A stretch of DNA of 41,839 nt, from NCBI GenBank assembly GCA_023384455.1, contig JAHDWH010000028.1, positions 1 to 41,839 of the forward strand. The letters are read 5' to 3'. Below, piece after piece: positions 16,930-27,100 of this stretch. The notes below the pieces were generated by a model. That model did not search any database and was not told the DNA's origin. It saw only the letters and a list, made by a program, of their open reading frames with translations. The position numbers were made by a program, and so were the translations under genes. The stretch is from Caldilineaceae bacterium (GTDB lineage Bacteria; Chloroflexota; Anaerolineae; Caldilineales; Caldilineaceae). Numbering within the stretch: position 1 is the first letter of the stretch; each line of letters starts with the position of its first letter.

Positions 16930-17148
16930 TCAGGCTGCGACTCTCTGCACACCGGCGGCGGAAGGACCCTTCGGCCCCTGCTCGACGGTGAATTCGACAC
17001 GATCACCTTCGGCAAGGCTGCGGAAGCCCTCGGCGACGATGGCAGTGTGATGGACGAATACATCTTTGCTGCCGGAATCGGGGGCAATGAATCCAAAGCC
17101 CTTCTGATCGTTAAACCACTTGACGGTTCCTATTTCGCGGTCACTCAT
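16930..17148 (-). CDS. cspA: Cold-shock protein (CspA family)
   Basis: The 72-residue protein is a single cold-shock domain. It has [15 protein letters not shown] (RNP1: K-G-F-G-F-I), DVFVHHTAI (RNP2: V-F-V-H-H) and [19 protein letters not shown]. Such proteins bind single-stranded RNA and DNA and keep mRNA open at low temperature. AAGGAG lies about 10 bases before the ATG. A good promoter at 17304-17332 implies a leader of about 150 bases, as is usual for cold-regulated csp genes. The bidirectional terminator at 16864 ends it. Confidence 0.95.
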   Translation of the reverse strand: MSDREIGTVKWFNDQKGFGFIAPDSGSKDVFVHHTAIVAEGFRSLAEGDRVEFTVEQGPKGPSAAGVQRVAA

Positions 17149-17303
17149 TGTTGGAAAACTCCTTTTCCATGTACTGAAACTACGACGAACGGTTGACGGT
17201 ACAAAATGGTTGTTCCCAACAACGACAGCAAAGCCGCCAGGATGGTAAGTCCGAGCGGCTTTTGTGCGTACTCGTGTAAGAACTTACAACATCTTGCAAA
17301 TCC

Positions 17304-17332
17304 AGTGTAGTATAAAGCGGAGTGTATGTCAA
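17304..17332 (-). promoter_or_regulatory. Promoter of the cold-shock gene, with long 5' leader
   Basis: On the minus strand TTGACA (17327-17332), a 17-base spacer and TACACT (17304-17309) are seen. The transcript would start near 17297, about 148 bases before the ATG. Within that leader AAAGCCGC (17230-17237) and GCGGCTTT (17255-17262) can pair. Confidence 0.7.
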
Positions 17333-17354
17333 ATCGAAAAAAGGGGAATTTTAT

Positions 17355-17661
17355 ATGGCGCAAATAACCGGCTGGAATGGTCGTTTCTACGAGGATTTCA
17401 GCGTCGGCGATCTCTACGAACACCCCCTACTGGGACGAAGTGCGCCTGCCCGCGCCGGTCTTTGAGGGGGATACGATCTACGCGCAGAGCGCAGTCGTCG
17501 CCCTGCGCGAGTCCAAGAGCCGCCCGGCCCAGGGGCTGGTGACGGTCAAGACAAGCGGCTTCAATCAGGACGGGGTGGTGGTGATTGAGTTTCAGCGGAC
17601 GATTTTGGTCTACAAGCGGGGGCAGGGGCCGGTGCGTACGCGGCCGGTGGTGCGGGGTTAA
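17355..17661 (+). pseudogene. Decayed MaoC-family (hydratase-like) gene with internal deletion and frameshift
   Basis: From ATG 17355, with AGGGGAA upstream, the frame reads MAQITGWNGRFYEDFSVGDL, a typical start of MaoC-type hydratases, but it runs out of register after GAACACCCC near 17428. The next frame continues with WDEVRLPAPVFEGDTIYAQS and ends FQRTILVYKRGQGP, the usual C-terminal half of the same family. About 60 central residues that should hold the catalytic Asp and His of the hydratase motif are missing. One deletion event therefore explains both the loss and the frameshift. The intact relatives I recall are about 150-170 residues long. It is probably non-functional, although its start and RBS are preserved. 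Confidence 0.75.
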
Positions 17662-17667
17662 GAATTC

Positions 17668-17839
17668 TCGTGCCCACGCTCCCGCGTGGGCATTCCCCCG
17701 GACGCTCCGCGTCCCCAGCGCCGACAGACCGAGCGGACACACGGCGCAGAGCGCCAGCCAGACGTTCCCACGCGGAGCGCTGGGAACGAGACAGAACGCC
17801 ACCTGCCCCTCAATCAGTCCCTCCCCCGCTGCGGGGGAG
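17668..17839. repeat. Intergenic palindromic repeats
   Basis: The gene-free stretch 17662-17969 holds a long imperfect inverted repeat whose outer arms are at 17668-17690 (GCCCACGCTCCCGCGTGGG) and 17763-17790 (TTCCCACGCGGAGCGCTGGG). After it comes a perfect palindrome, CTCCCCCGCTGCGGGGGAG (17821-17839). No coding potential was seen. A TACAAT box at 17898-17903 could be the -10 element for the next gene, but no good -35 precedes it. Confidence 0.6.
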
Positions 17840-17969
17840 GCTAGGAGGGGGTCAACGTGCCCTTCGTTCCCTGCTTTTCCCGTGACCGGGGTCGTGCTAC
17901 AATGCTTCTGCATCTGCGCGCCTTTGCATCTTTGCGTTGAAACGCTTTTCTTCTGCCCGGAGGTACCCC

Positions 17970-19667
17970 ATGCCCACAGCCGTTCGTCTGGTCCTCCTCC
18001 ACCCGGAACGGGGCGAAGATACAGCCTTCGATCTGCACAGCGCCCAGGTGACGCTGGGCCGGGCCACCGCCAACGACATCGATCTCCTCGACCCGAAGGT
18101 CTCCCGCTTCCATGCCCGGCTGGAGAGAGACGCGACCGGCGGCTGGGCGCTGGTCGATTTGGGTTCGGGCAACGGCAGCCACGTCAACGGCCAGCGGGTG
18201 GAGCGGGCCGGACTGCATCCCGGCGATGAGTTACAATTGGGCGACAGCCGTCTACGCTTTGAGGACGCGCCTGCGCCCTTGCCTGAGCAGCAGACAATCA
18301 TCGACACCCCCGCCCAATTGGACGCCACACTGATTCAGACGCCTTCACCCGTGCAGATCAATGGGACCGAAGCCCCTCGGCTGGCTGTCTTCAGCCAGGG
18401 CCAGGCGTGGGAGGTCCCGCTCGGCGACGGGCTGTCCATTGGCCGCCAGTCGGACAACGGCCTTGTGCTGGCCCAGCCGAATGTCTCGAGGCTGCACGCA
18501 TCTATCGAGCGGCGGAGTGAAGGCGGGCGGGATGTCTACCTGCTGCGGGATCGGGAAAGCGGCAACGGCACGTGGATTGGCCCGGAGCGCATCGGCGAGC
18601 GGGTGCTCGCGCCCGGCGATACCATCCGCATTGGCGACGCCCGGCTGGTCTTCAAAAGCGCGCTGCACGACGCGCAGGAGACACTCATCCAAGCCCCTCC
18701 CCAGGGGCAGCGGCGACCCGTCGTCTTTGTGCCGGGGATAATGGGTTCCCAGCTTTGGTTGGGCAACGAGCGGGTCTGGCCGAATGTGCGTACCCTCTTT
18801 ACCAACCCGGAGATTTTCCGTCTGCCCGACGACGCGCCCCTGCGACCGGAGGGGATTGTGGACGAGGTGGTGGTCGTCCCCAATCTGATCCGTCAGGAGC
18901 AGTACAGCCGCCTGAGCGATTTTCTGGTGGAGAGTCTGGGCTATGTCCGGGGCGTGGACCTGCTGGAATTCGCCTATGACTGGCGGCAGGATGTGCGACA
19001 GTCGGCCCGTAAACTGGGCGAAGCCATCGAAGCCTGGGGTGTGACGCCGCCGGTGACGATTATCGGTCACAGCCTGGGGACTCTCGTCACCCGCTATTTT
19101 GTCGAGCGGCTGGGGGGCAGCCGGGTGGTGGACAAACTGCTGCTGATGGGCGGCCCCCATCAGGGCGTGCCGGAAGCGGTGACGACGCTGCTTTCCGGTC
19201 CCAATCTGCTCCCCTTCGGGCTGCTGGGCGAGCGGCTGCGGGATGTGCTGGCGACCTTCCCCTCGGCCTATCAGATTCTGCCCCGCTATGCCTGTGTGCA
19301 GGACGAAAGTGGGGATCCCGTGGATATTTACAGCAATCCAGCCTGGCTGCCGGAAGAGCGGCGTCCTCTGCTGGCTCTGGCCCAGGAGTTCCAAAATGAG
19401 CTGGCCTACACGCCGCCCAGTGTGCCAACGGTCTGTATCTTTGGCTATGCGCAGAAGACCCTCACAGACCTGCGCATTCGGCTTGGCCCAGCCGGCGGCT
19501 GGCAGAAACTGGACCTGCAACGGGTGGACGCGGGGGACAATTCTGTGCCCCAGGCCAGCGCGGTCCTGCCCGGTGTGGACATCCACCCGGTGCAACAGCA
19601 TCACGGCTCTCTCTATGTGGACAGCGATGTACGAATGCGCTTGCGAGTGGAGTTGACCTGGCGATGA
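17970..19667 (+). CDS. FHA-FHA-LCAT-like alpha/beta hydrolase
   Basis: The start ATG 17970 has GGAGG upstream and gives 565 residues. Two FHA domains (about 25-105 and 150-235) each show GR, VSRFHA or VSRLHA, and GSGNGS or ESGNGTW, the residues that bind phosphothreonine. The C-terminal half (about 250-555) resembles lecithin:cholesterol acyltransferase-type hydrolases: VVFVPGIMGSQL, YDWR, the nucleophile elbow G-H-S368-L-G, GGPHQGVP, a likely acid at D523 (GDNSVP) and a His at 544/545 (HHGSL). No signal peptide is visible. Three TLI-type threonines (T109, T120, T238) lie in the linkers. Its stop overlaps the kinase start (ATGA), so the two are made together. The kinase could phosphorylate it and the FHA domains could read the mark. 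Confidence 0.88.
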   Translation: MPTAVRLVLLHPERGEDTAFDLHSAQVTLGRATANDIDLLDPKVSRFHARLERDATGGWALVDLGSGNGSHVNGQRVERAGLHPGDELQLGDSRLRFEDAPAPLPEQQTIIDTPAQLDATLIQTPSPVQINGTEAPRLAVFSQGQAWEVPLGDGLSIGRQSDNGLVLAQPNVSRLHASIERRSEGGRDVYLLRDRESGNGTWIGPERIGERVLAPGDTIRIGDARLVFKSALHDAQETLIQAPPQGQRRPVVFVPGIMGSQLWLGNERVWPNVRTLFTNPEIFRLPDDAPLRPEGIVDEVVVVPNLIRQEQYSRLSDFLVESLGYVRGVDLLEFAYDWRQDVRQSARKLGEAIEAWGVTPPVTIIGHSLGTLVTRYFVERLGGSRVVDKLLLMGGPHQGVPEAVTTLLSGPNLLPFGLLGERLRDVLATFPSAYQILPRYACVQDESGDPVDIYSNPAWLPEERRPLLALAQEFQNELAYTPPSVPTVCIFGYAQKTLTDLRIRLGPAGGWQKLDLQRVDAGDNSVPQASAVLPGVDIHPVQQHHGSLYVDSDVRMRLRVELTWR

Positions 19668-22600
19668 AAGAGAACCCAACCATCACCGATTATACAACCG
19701 TCCGTCTCCTGGGCCAGGGCGGCATGGCCGAAGTCTACGAAGGGCTGGACCCGGACCTGAACCGGCCCGTCGCCATCAAACTCATTCACCCCCGCCTGGG
19801 GGTGGATGCCCAATTCGAGGCGCGCTTCCGCCTCGAGGCCCGGCTGGTGGCGAGCCTGCGCCATCCCCACATCGTCCAGGTCTACGACTATCAGGTCACC
19901 GACGACGGCCCGGTGATGGTGATGGAATACCTGCCCGGCGGCTCGCTGAAAGATCGACTGGACGATCTGCGCAGCCGAGGCCAACGGCTGCCCCTGGCCG
20001 AAACCGCAGCCATCACCGACGCTCTTGCCTCGGCCCTGGACTACGCCCACCGCCAGGGCGCGATCCACCGGGATGTGAAGCCAGCTAATATCCTCTTTGA
20101 CAAAGAGGGTGCGCCGGTGCTGGCCGATTTCGGCATCGCCCGTATATTGGACGACCAGAGCGGCCTGACCCAGCCGGGCACTATCCTCGGCACACCCGCC
20201 TACCTCTCCCCGGAGCAGGCCGCGGGGGAAGTGGCTGGCCCATCCAGCGATCTCTACAGCCTGGGCGTTGTGCTATACGAGATGGTCACCGGCGCGCCCC
20301 CCTTCCAGGGCACAACCACAGCTATCCTCACCGGCCACGCGGCCAGCCCGCCGCCGCCAGCCCGCAGCCGGGTGGCGGACCTGCCCGAAGCGGTGGAACA
20401 CGCTCTGCAACGGGCATTGGCGAAGCAGCCCGCCCAGCGCTACCCCAGCGGCGCGGCCCTGGCCCAGGCATTTCGGGCGGCTATCGGCGAGGTCGGGGCC
20501 GCCGCGCCTCTGACTGAACAGCCGACGCTCATTGAAGGCAAACAGGCGACATCCGCCAAAGCCAAAATCCAGGCCGATGCCCCGCCCGCTCCCCCAGCCA
20601 TCAGCGCCAGCGCGAACGACGACCGGATGGCCCAACTGGCCGACAAACTGGACGTCCTCTCCCCACTCATCGGCCACTCTATCCCCGACGCCTATCGGGA
20701 CGGGCGCAGTCGTTTGGCCACTACCCTGGGGCTGATCGGTCTGCTCTTTGCGCTCCTCAAATTTCTCACCGACTTTTTAGATTTGGCGCAGAAAGCCTGG
20801 CGGCCCGTCGGTCTGGCCCTGCAAAGCCTGCCTCTGCTGGTGGGTCTGCTGCTGTTGGCCGGCGCCGGCGCGGCGCTGGTGGCCCTGCGCCGGCCCAACC
20901 GGATGCTCAACCGGCAGCGGGCGTTGGGCCTTTTTGTCGGGCTGGCATTGGCCGGTCTGCTCTGGAGCGGCTGGACTGTGGCCCAATGGCTGCGCCCGCC
21001 CGACAAATTGATCGTTGCCATCGGCGAATTTGAACGCTTCAGCAGCCGGGTGGGCAACCCGGCCGGCGATCTTTTCGTGGCAATGGAGCGGGCCTTTGCG
21101 CCCCTGCAAGAGCGGGTGAGCGTCCAACGCACCTTTCGCACCTATACCAGCGCAGCCGAGGCCAGCGCCGATGGCATCGCCCGGGGCGCGGTGGCCCTGC
21201 TCTGGGGCAGCTACAGCGATGACGGCGTGACCGTCTATTTGGAGGCGATGGATCTGCCCGCCCAGGCCGAAATCGGCGGCGTCGCCCTCTCTCTGCAAAA
21301 ATTCTCCGGGCTGGCCGAACGGATAGGAATCGGGCGGGCTGCGCCTGCCGGGCAGATGGGTCGTTTCCAGCGGCAACCCCTCTACATCCCCGACCGGGTC
21401 TCCTTCACCGCGGCAGAGACAGAGCAGATGACCGCCGCGGCTGCCTTTGTGCTGGGGGTCAGCTTTCAATTGGCGGGTGAGAGGGAGAGCGCGTCGGCCC
21501 TGTTGGATCAGGCAGTGGCTGGGCTGGGGCAAGGGACAAGTCGGCTGGTCGGCGGGGAGATGCTCTACTTCCAGCGGGGGGTGCTGCGCTGGGAGGAAGG
21601 CCGCCAGGACGAGGCCATCGCCGATATGGAGCAGGCCGTCGCCCTGGCCCCGGACTATTACCCGGCCCGCTACAATCTGGCGATCTTCTATGCCAGCGAT
21701 TGCCCCACGCCGGCCCGCATCGAGCAGGCCATTGCCCAGGCAGAAGATGCGGCCCAACTTCGGCCCAACGACGACAGCCACCGCAGCCTGTTGGCGTCCC
21801 TCTATTTGCAGGCCGGGCGCAGGGGCGATGCCCTGGCCCTGCTCGATCAGAGTGGCACAGCGGCCCCCACCACTGCCGAGGAGTATCTCTTCCTGGCCCA
21901 GCTCTACACGGGATTGGGGGAAGCGGCCAAAGCGGCCGAGGCTGTGGAACAGGTGTTGGCTCTGCTCGCCGACCAGCCAAGTGATGGCATCCAGGAGCAG
22001 TTGATGCTGGGCACGGCCTATCTCCTGGGAGAACGCTATGGGGAGGCGCTGGCCGCGTTCCGGGCCGTGACCGAAGCCGATCCGGAGAACCCGGACGGTT
22101 GGCAGGGCGTGGGCGATGCCCACTTTTGGCAGGAAGAGTGGGATGCCGCGCAGAGTGCCTATACAAAAGTCGTGGCGCTGACGCCGGAGAGCGGGGACGG
22201 CTATCTGCTTCTGGGCCTGACCGCCTCGGCAGCCGGGGATCGTTTTGCCGCGGCGGCTGCCCTGGCCCAGGCAGCCGAGCGCACCGCCTGCGATCCCACA
22301 CCGGCCCTCCTTCTGGGCGGGGAATATGTGTTGCAGGACGAATACACCCTGGCCATCGCCGCCTTTCAAAAAGTCTTGGCCCTGGACCCGGAGAATGAGA
22401 ATGCCCTCTATCTCCTGGGCAGTGTCTATGTTTTGCAGGAGGATTGGGAGCAGGCGGAAGATGCCTATGCCAGAGCCGCGGCTATCCAGCCTGACGATCC
22501 GTCGATTCTGCACGGGCTGGCCCGCTCCCTTTCGGCCCAGGGCAAAGCGGTGGAGTCGGAAGGGCCGTGGCGGCGCTACACCGAACTGCTCCCCGATGAC

Positions 22601-23938
22601 AGTGAGGCGTGGCAATTCTTGGCCCTGGCCCTGCTCTTTCAGGGGCGCAACGATGAGGCCGCCGCCGTGGCCCGCCAGGGGTTGGCCGTCGCCGAGGGTG
22701 CAGAGTTGTACGTCTCTTTGGGGATGGCCCTGGACGGCCTGGGAGAGGACGAAGACGCGCTGGCCGCCTTCCGGGAGGCGCTGGCTCTGGACCCGAAGAA
22801 TGCAGGCGCATACCGGGGCATTGGGGAGATCAGCCGCCGGGCCGGCGCGCTGGACGAAGCCATCGCCGCCTATGCCGAAGCCGCCCGACTGAGCAGTGTT
22901 GCCTTAGATTTCGTCGCCCTGGCCGCGCTCTATCAGCAGGTAGGCCAGATCGATGCGGGTCTGGCCGCCATCGGCGCGGCCCTGGCCCTGGAGCCGGACA
23001 ACAGCGACGCGCTCCTGCGCGCCGGTCTGCTGGAGCGGGATGCGGGCAATCTGGCCGCGGCGGAAGGCTATTTTCAGCGCTCGACCCGTCTGCGCCCCGA
23101 CGATCCCCTGCCCCTGCTGGGGTTGGTGCAGGTGGCCTATCAGCAGTGCCGTCTTTCCAGCGCAGCCCAGGCGGCCAAACAGATGGCCGAAGTCGGTACG
23201 GCGCCCTTTTTCCGTATGCTGCTGGCCTCTATCTATCTGGCCCAAAACCGTCAGGCTGAAGCCCAGACGATTCTGGATGAACTGCGGGCCAGCCCGGTCA
23301 ACGACAGCGACGCTCACGGGGCCGCGGCCCGCCTGCTTCTGCGCCAGGACCGGCTGGACGAAGCGCTGGCCGAATTCCAACTGGCATTGGAGGCCGCGCC
23401 ACCCGGAACGCTGGGCGCGGCCCTGCTTCCCTATGAACTGGGCGTGCTCTATCTGCTGTTGGATCAGCCCTTGCCTGGGGCCAGCGAATTCAGCCGGGCG
23501 TTGGCCCTGCGCCCGGCAATGATCCCGGCCCAGGTGAGTTTGGGGGATGTGGCTCTTTGGCAGGGGGAGTGGGAGACGGCCCTGGGCCACTATGCGACCG
23601 CTTGGGAAGCATTGCCCGTCTATCGCCCCCTCACGGATCAGGAGAACTACGACATTCTGGCCGCTCAGATCCAGGCCAAAGAGGCGCTGGTGATGGGCAA
23701 GCTGGGGCAGGTGGATGCAGCGGACGAGATGATGACGGCCGCCCTAACCCTGGGAAGGCAGTTGGTGGAGGCCAATCCCCAAAACCCCACGGCTCAGTTT
23801 GCCCTGGGCGGCCTGCACCTGCTGGCTGGGGCGCGTGAAGAGGCCGATGTTGCCTTTGCCCAGGCCATTCAGTGCGACGCGTCATTGGCGGTGGCGCGGG
23901 AACAGACGGAAAAGGTCGTGCAGCAGTTCCAGGAATAA
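19664..23938 (+). CDS. Membrane Ser/Thr protein kinase with large TPR region
   Basis: The 1424-residue protein begins with a complete PknB-type kinase domain (about 10-275): GQGGMAEVY loop, K39, catalytic H135-R-D137-V-K139-PAN, D155-F-G, and GTPAYLSPEQ. A linker with T288 (EQPTLIEG) follows. Three hydrophobic segments come next (about 351-371, 386-408 and 420-441). An odd number puts the remaining roughly 980 residues on the other side of the membrane from the kinase. That part starts with a small domain (about 445-570, ALLWGSYSDDGVTVYLEA) and continues with around 20 TPR-like repeats (about 590-1420), rich in A, L, E and D. It is most likely a receptor kinase sensing protein or cell-wall partners. 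It is coupled to the FHA-hydrolase. The gltB promoter lies right after the stop. Confidence 0.92.
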   Translation: MKENPTITDYTTVRLLGQGGMAEVYEGLDPDLNRPVAIKLIHPRLGVDAQFEARFRLEARLVASLRHPHIVQVYDYQVTDDGPVMVMEYLPGGSLKDRLDDLRSRGQRLPLAETAAITDALASALDYAHRQGAIHRDVKPANILFDKEGAPVLADFGIARILDDQSGLTQPGTILGTPAYLSPEQAAGEVAGPSSDLYSLGVVLYEMVTGAPPFQGTTTAILTGHAASPPPPARSRVADLPEAVEHALQRALAKQPAQRYPSGAALAQAFRAAIGEVGAAAPLTEQPTLIEGKQATSAKAKIQADAPPAPPAISASANDDRMAQLADKLDVLSPLIGHSIPDAYRDGRSRLATTLGLIGLLFALLKFLTDFLDLAQKAWRPVGLALQSLPLLVGLLLLAGAGAALVALRRPNRMLNRQRALGLFVGLALAGLLWSGWTVAQWLRPPDKLIVAIGEFERFSSRVGNPAGDLFVAMERAFAPLQERVSVQRTFRTYTSAAEASADGIARGAVALLWGSYSDDGVTVYLEAMDLPAQAEIGGVALSLQKFSGLAERIGIGRAAPAGQMGRFQRQPLYIPDRVSFTAAETEQMTAAAAFVLGVSFQLAGERESASALLDQAVAGLGQGTSRLVGGEMLYFQRGVLRWEEGRQDEAIADMEQAVALAPDYYPARYNLAIFYASDCPTPARIEQAIAQAEDAAQLRPNDDSHRSLLASLYLQAGRRGDALALLDQSGTAAPTTAEEYLFLAQLYTGLGEAAKAAEAVEQVLALLADQPSDGIQEQLMLGTAYLLGERYGEALAAFRAVTEADPENPDGWQGVGDAHFWQEEWDAAQSAYTKVVALTPESGDGYLLLGLTASAAGDRFAAAAALAQAAERTACDPTPALLLGGEYVLQDEYTLAIAAFQKVLALDPENENALYLLGSVYVLQEDWEQAEDAYARAAAIQPDDPSILHGLARSLSAQGKAVESEGPWRRYTELLPDDSEAWQFLALALLFQGRNDEAAAVARQGLAVAEGAELYVSLGMALDGLGEDEDALAAFREALALDPKNAGAYRGIGEISRRAGALDEAIAAYAEAARLSSVALDFVALAALYQQVGQIDAGLAAIGAALALEPDNSDALLRAGLLERDAGNLAAAEGYFQRSTRLRPDDPLPLLGLVQVAYQQCRLSSAAQAAKQMAEVGTAPFFRMLLASIYLAQNRQAEAQTILDELRASPVNDSDAHGAAARLLLRQDRLDEALAEFQLALEAAPPGTLGAALLPYELGVLYLLLDQPLPGASEFSRALALRPAMIPAQVSLGDVALWQGEWETALGHYATAWEALPVYRPLTDQENYDILAAQIQAKEALVMGKLGQVDAADEMMTAALTLGRQLVEANPQNPTAQFALGGLHLLAGAREEADVAFAQAIQCDASLAVAREQTEKVVQQFQE

Positions 23939-23956
23939 TCCGCCCCCGCAAACGAC

Positions 23957-23985
23957 TTGACGAACTCGCGCAGATCGTGTAGAGT
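23957..23985 (+). promoter_or_regulatory. Likely promoter of gltB
   Basis: TTGACG (23957-23962), a 17-base spacer and TAGAGT (23980-23985) lie in the 261-base gap before gltB. The leader would be about 205 bases. A G/C-rich stem (CCGCCGCG with GCGCGGCGG) lies near 24160-24180, just before the gltB RBS. Confidence 0.5.
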
Positions 23986-24199
23986 ACTCGCTACATTTAT
24001 CTGTGCAAAATGGAACAATCGAGGCAGAGCCGCTCCTGCGGCACCATTCATCCCCAATCTGCCCGACTCCAACCAGCGACAACGACGTCACCCGGTCTGT
24101 GCCGACCCAAATGCCAGTGATTATTCAGAAATTGTCGGTCGGTTCTACCGGTGATTGCCCGCCGCGGATGCGCGGCGGCCACAGTAAGGAGACGTCGCA

Positions 24200-27100
24200 A
24201 TGTTCGCAGACAAACAGCCTGCCGAGCCTCATCAATCCAAACTTCCTTTTGGCCTCCCCAAGAAACAGGGACTCTACGATCCTTCCTTCGAGAAGGATGC
24301 CTGTGGCGTTGGCTTTGTGGTCAACATCAAAGGCAAGAAATCCCACGAAATTGTCAGCCAGGCCCTGACTGTCCTGCTCAATCTGGACCACCGGGGCGCG
24401 CGGGGGGCCGAAGCCAACACCGGCGACGGCGCGGGCATCCTGCTCCAAATCCCCGACAGCTTCTTCCGCCGGGAGTGCCCGGCCCTGGATATCAGCCTGC
24501 CCGCGGCTGGGCAGTACGGCGTGGGGATGGTTTTTCTCTCGCCCAACGAGCAGGAGCGCAACGAATGTATGGAGCGCTTCGAGGAGTTTGTACAGGACGA
24601 GGGGCAGCACTTTTTGGGCTGGCGCAGAGTGCCCACGGACAACACCGGTCTGGGCGCGACGGCCCTGCTGGGTGAACCTGTCGTCTATCAGGCCTTTGTC
24701 GGGCGCAACCAGGCCAACCTGGCCGGCGACGATATGGCCTTCGAGCGCAAACTCTACGTCATCCGCAAGCGGGCCGAGCACGCCATCCGCTACGCCGACT
24801 TCCCCGGCGGCGACCGTTTCTACATCGCCAGCCTCTCCTGTCGGACGATTGTCTATAAGGGGATGCTCCTGCCCGAACAGGTTCCCAGCTTTTTCACAGA
24901 CTTGACCGACGAAGGCTTCGAGAGCGCGCTGGCGGTGGTCCATTCCCGCTTCAGCACCAACACCTTCCCCAGTTGGGAGCGGGCCCACCCCTACCGCTAT
25001 ATCATCCACAACGGCGAAATCAATACCCTGCGCGGCAATGTCAATTGGATGTACGCCCGCCAGTCCACCTTTGAATCGGAGCTTTTCAGCGACGATCTGG
25101 CGAAGGTATTGCCGGTGATCAACGCCGACGGCAGCGATACCGCGATGTTCGACGAAACCCTGGAATTCCTGCACCTGGCCGGGCGACCCCTGCACCACGC
25201 GGTGATGATGATGATTCCGGAGCCGTGGTCGGGCCACGCCACGATGAGCGAGAGCAAAAAGGCCTTCTACGAATATCACAGCACACTGATGGAACCCTGG
25301 GACGGCCCCGCCTCCATCGGCTTTACCGACGGCACTGTCGTGGGCGCGGTGTTGGACCGCAACGGTCTGCGCCCCTCCCGCTATTACGTGACAAAGGACG
25401 ATCTGGTGGTGATGGCGTCGGAGGTGGGCGTGCTGGACATTCCCGCCGACCGTATCCTCTACAAATCCCGGCTACAGCCAGGGCGGATGTTTCTGGTGGA
25501 CACGGCCCAGGGGCGCATCATCGCCGACGAGGAGATCAAAGAGAGTCTGGCTGCCCAGCACCCCTACCGGGAATGGCTGGACCGCAATCTGGTCCATCTG
25601 GACAATCTGCCCGAACCGCCGACAGTGGCCGAACCGGACCACCGCACGGTTGTCCAGCGCCAGTTGGCCTTTGGCTACAACTACGAAACCCTGCGGGTGA
25701 TCGTCGGGCCGATGTCCAAGGATGGGGTGGAAGCCCTGGGCGCGATGGGCAACGACGCGGCCCTGGCCGTACTCTCCGACCAGCCTCAACTGCTCTACAA
25801 CTACTTCAAGCAGCTCTTTGCCCAGGTGACAAACCCGCCGCTGGATGGCATCCGGGAAGAGCTGGTCACGGCCAGCGATGTTTATATGGGCACGGAATTG
25901 AATCTGCTCAGCACCCAGCCCGAAAATGCCCGGCAGATTAAAATTAAGTCGCCGATTTTGACCAACAAAGAGATGGCGAAGATTCGCTATCTGGACGGGC
26001 CTGATTTCAAATCCCGAATCATCCCGGCCCTCTTCCGCATCGACCAGGGCGAGGCTGGGCTGGCCGGCGCGCTGGAGCAGATGTGCGAAGCCGCCCGCCA
26101 GGCCATCGCCGACGGGGTGAATGTGCTGATCATTTCCGACCGGGGCATCGACCGTTTCAATGCGCCGATTCCCGCGCTGCTGGCCGTCTCCGGTCTGCAT
26201 CACTTTTTGATTCGGGAAGAATTGCGCACGCAGGTTGCGCTGGTGCTGGAATCCGGCGAACCTCGCGAAGTCCACCACTTCTCCCTGCTCATCGGCTACG
26301 GCGCCACGGCGGTCAACCCCTATCTGGCCTACGAAACCATCGGCGATATGGTGCGCCAGGGGCTACTGACTGACATCGACGAGTACACGGCCACCAAACA
26401 GTACATCAAAGCTGCGCTGAAGGGTGTGATGAAAGTGCTCTCCAAGATGGGCATTTCCACAATGCAGAGCTACTGCGGCGCGCAGATTTTCGAGGCGTTG
26501 GGGCTGAGCAGCGGGCTGATCGACAAATACTTTACCTGGACACCCAGCCGGGTGGAAGGGATCGGGCTGGCCGAAATCTGCCAGGAGGTGGAGATGCGCC
26601 ACCGTAAAGCCTTCCCCGAGCGCCAGTTGAACGGCCACGTCCTGCCCGCGGGCGGCGACTACCAGTGGCGCAAGGATGGGGAGCTGCATCTTTTCAATCC
26701 CCAGACTGTTCATTTTCTGCAAAAGGCGACACGCAGCAACGACTACAAGGCATTCAAGCAGTATACGGCCCAGGTCAACGATCAGTCGGAAAAGATGGCA
26801 ACCCTGCGCAGTCTGCTGGATTTCAAATTCCCCGAATCGGGTATTCCAATTGAGGAAGTGGAGCCAGCCGCGGCGATTGTCAAGCGTTTCAAGACCGGCG
26901 CGATGAGCTACGGCTCCATCAGCCAGGAGGCCCACGAGGCCCTGGCGATTGCCATGAACCGGCTGGGGGGCAAGAGCAACACCGGCGAAGGCGGCGAGGA
27001 CAACGCCCGCTATACCCTGGAAGCCAACGGCGATTCCAAAAACAGCGCCATCAAACAGGTGGCGTCGGGCCGCTTTGGCGTCACCAGCGAATATCTGGTG

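Noticed and set aside
20777..22615. Minus-strand open frame of 612 codons opposite the TPR kinase
   Set aside because: Antisense shadow of a repetitive Ala/Leu-rich gene, with no recognisable domain.
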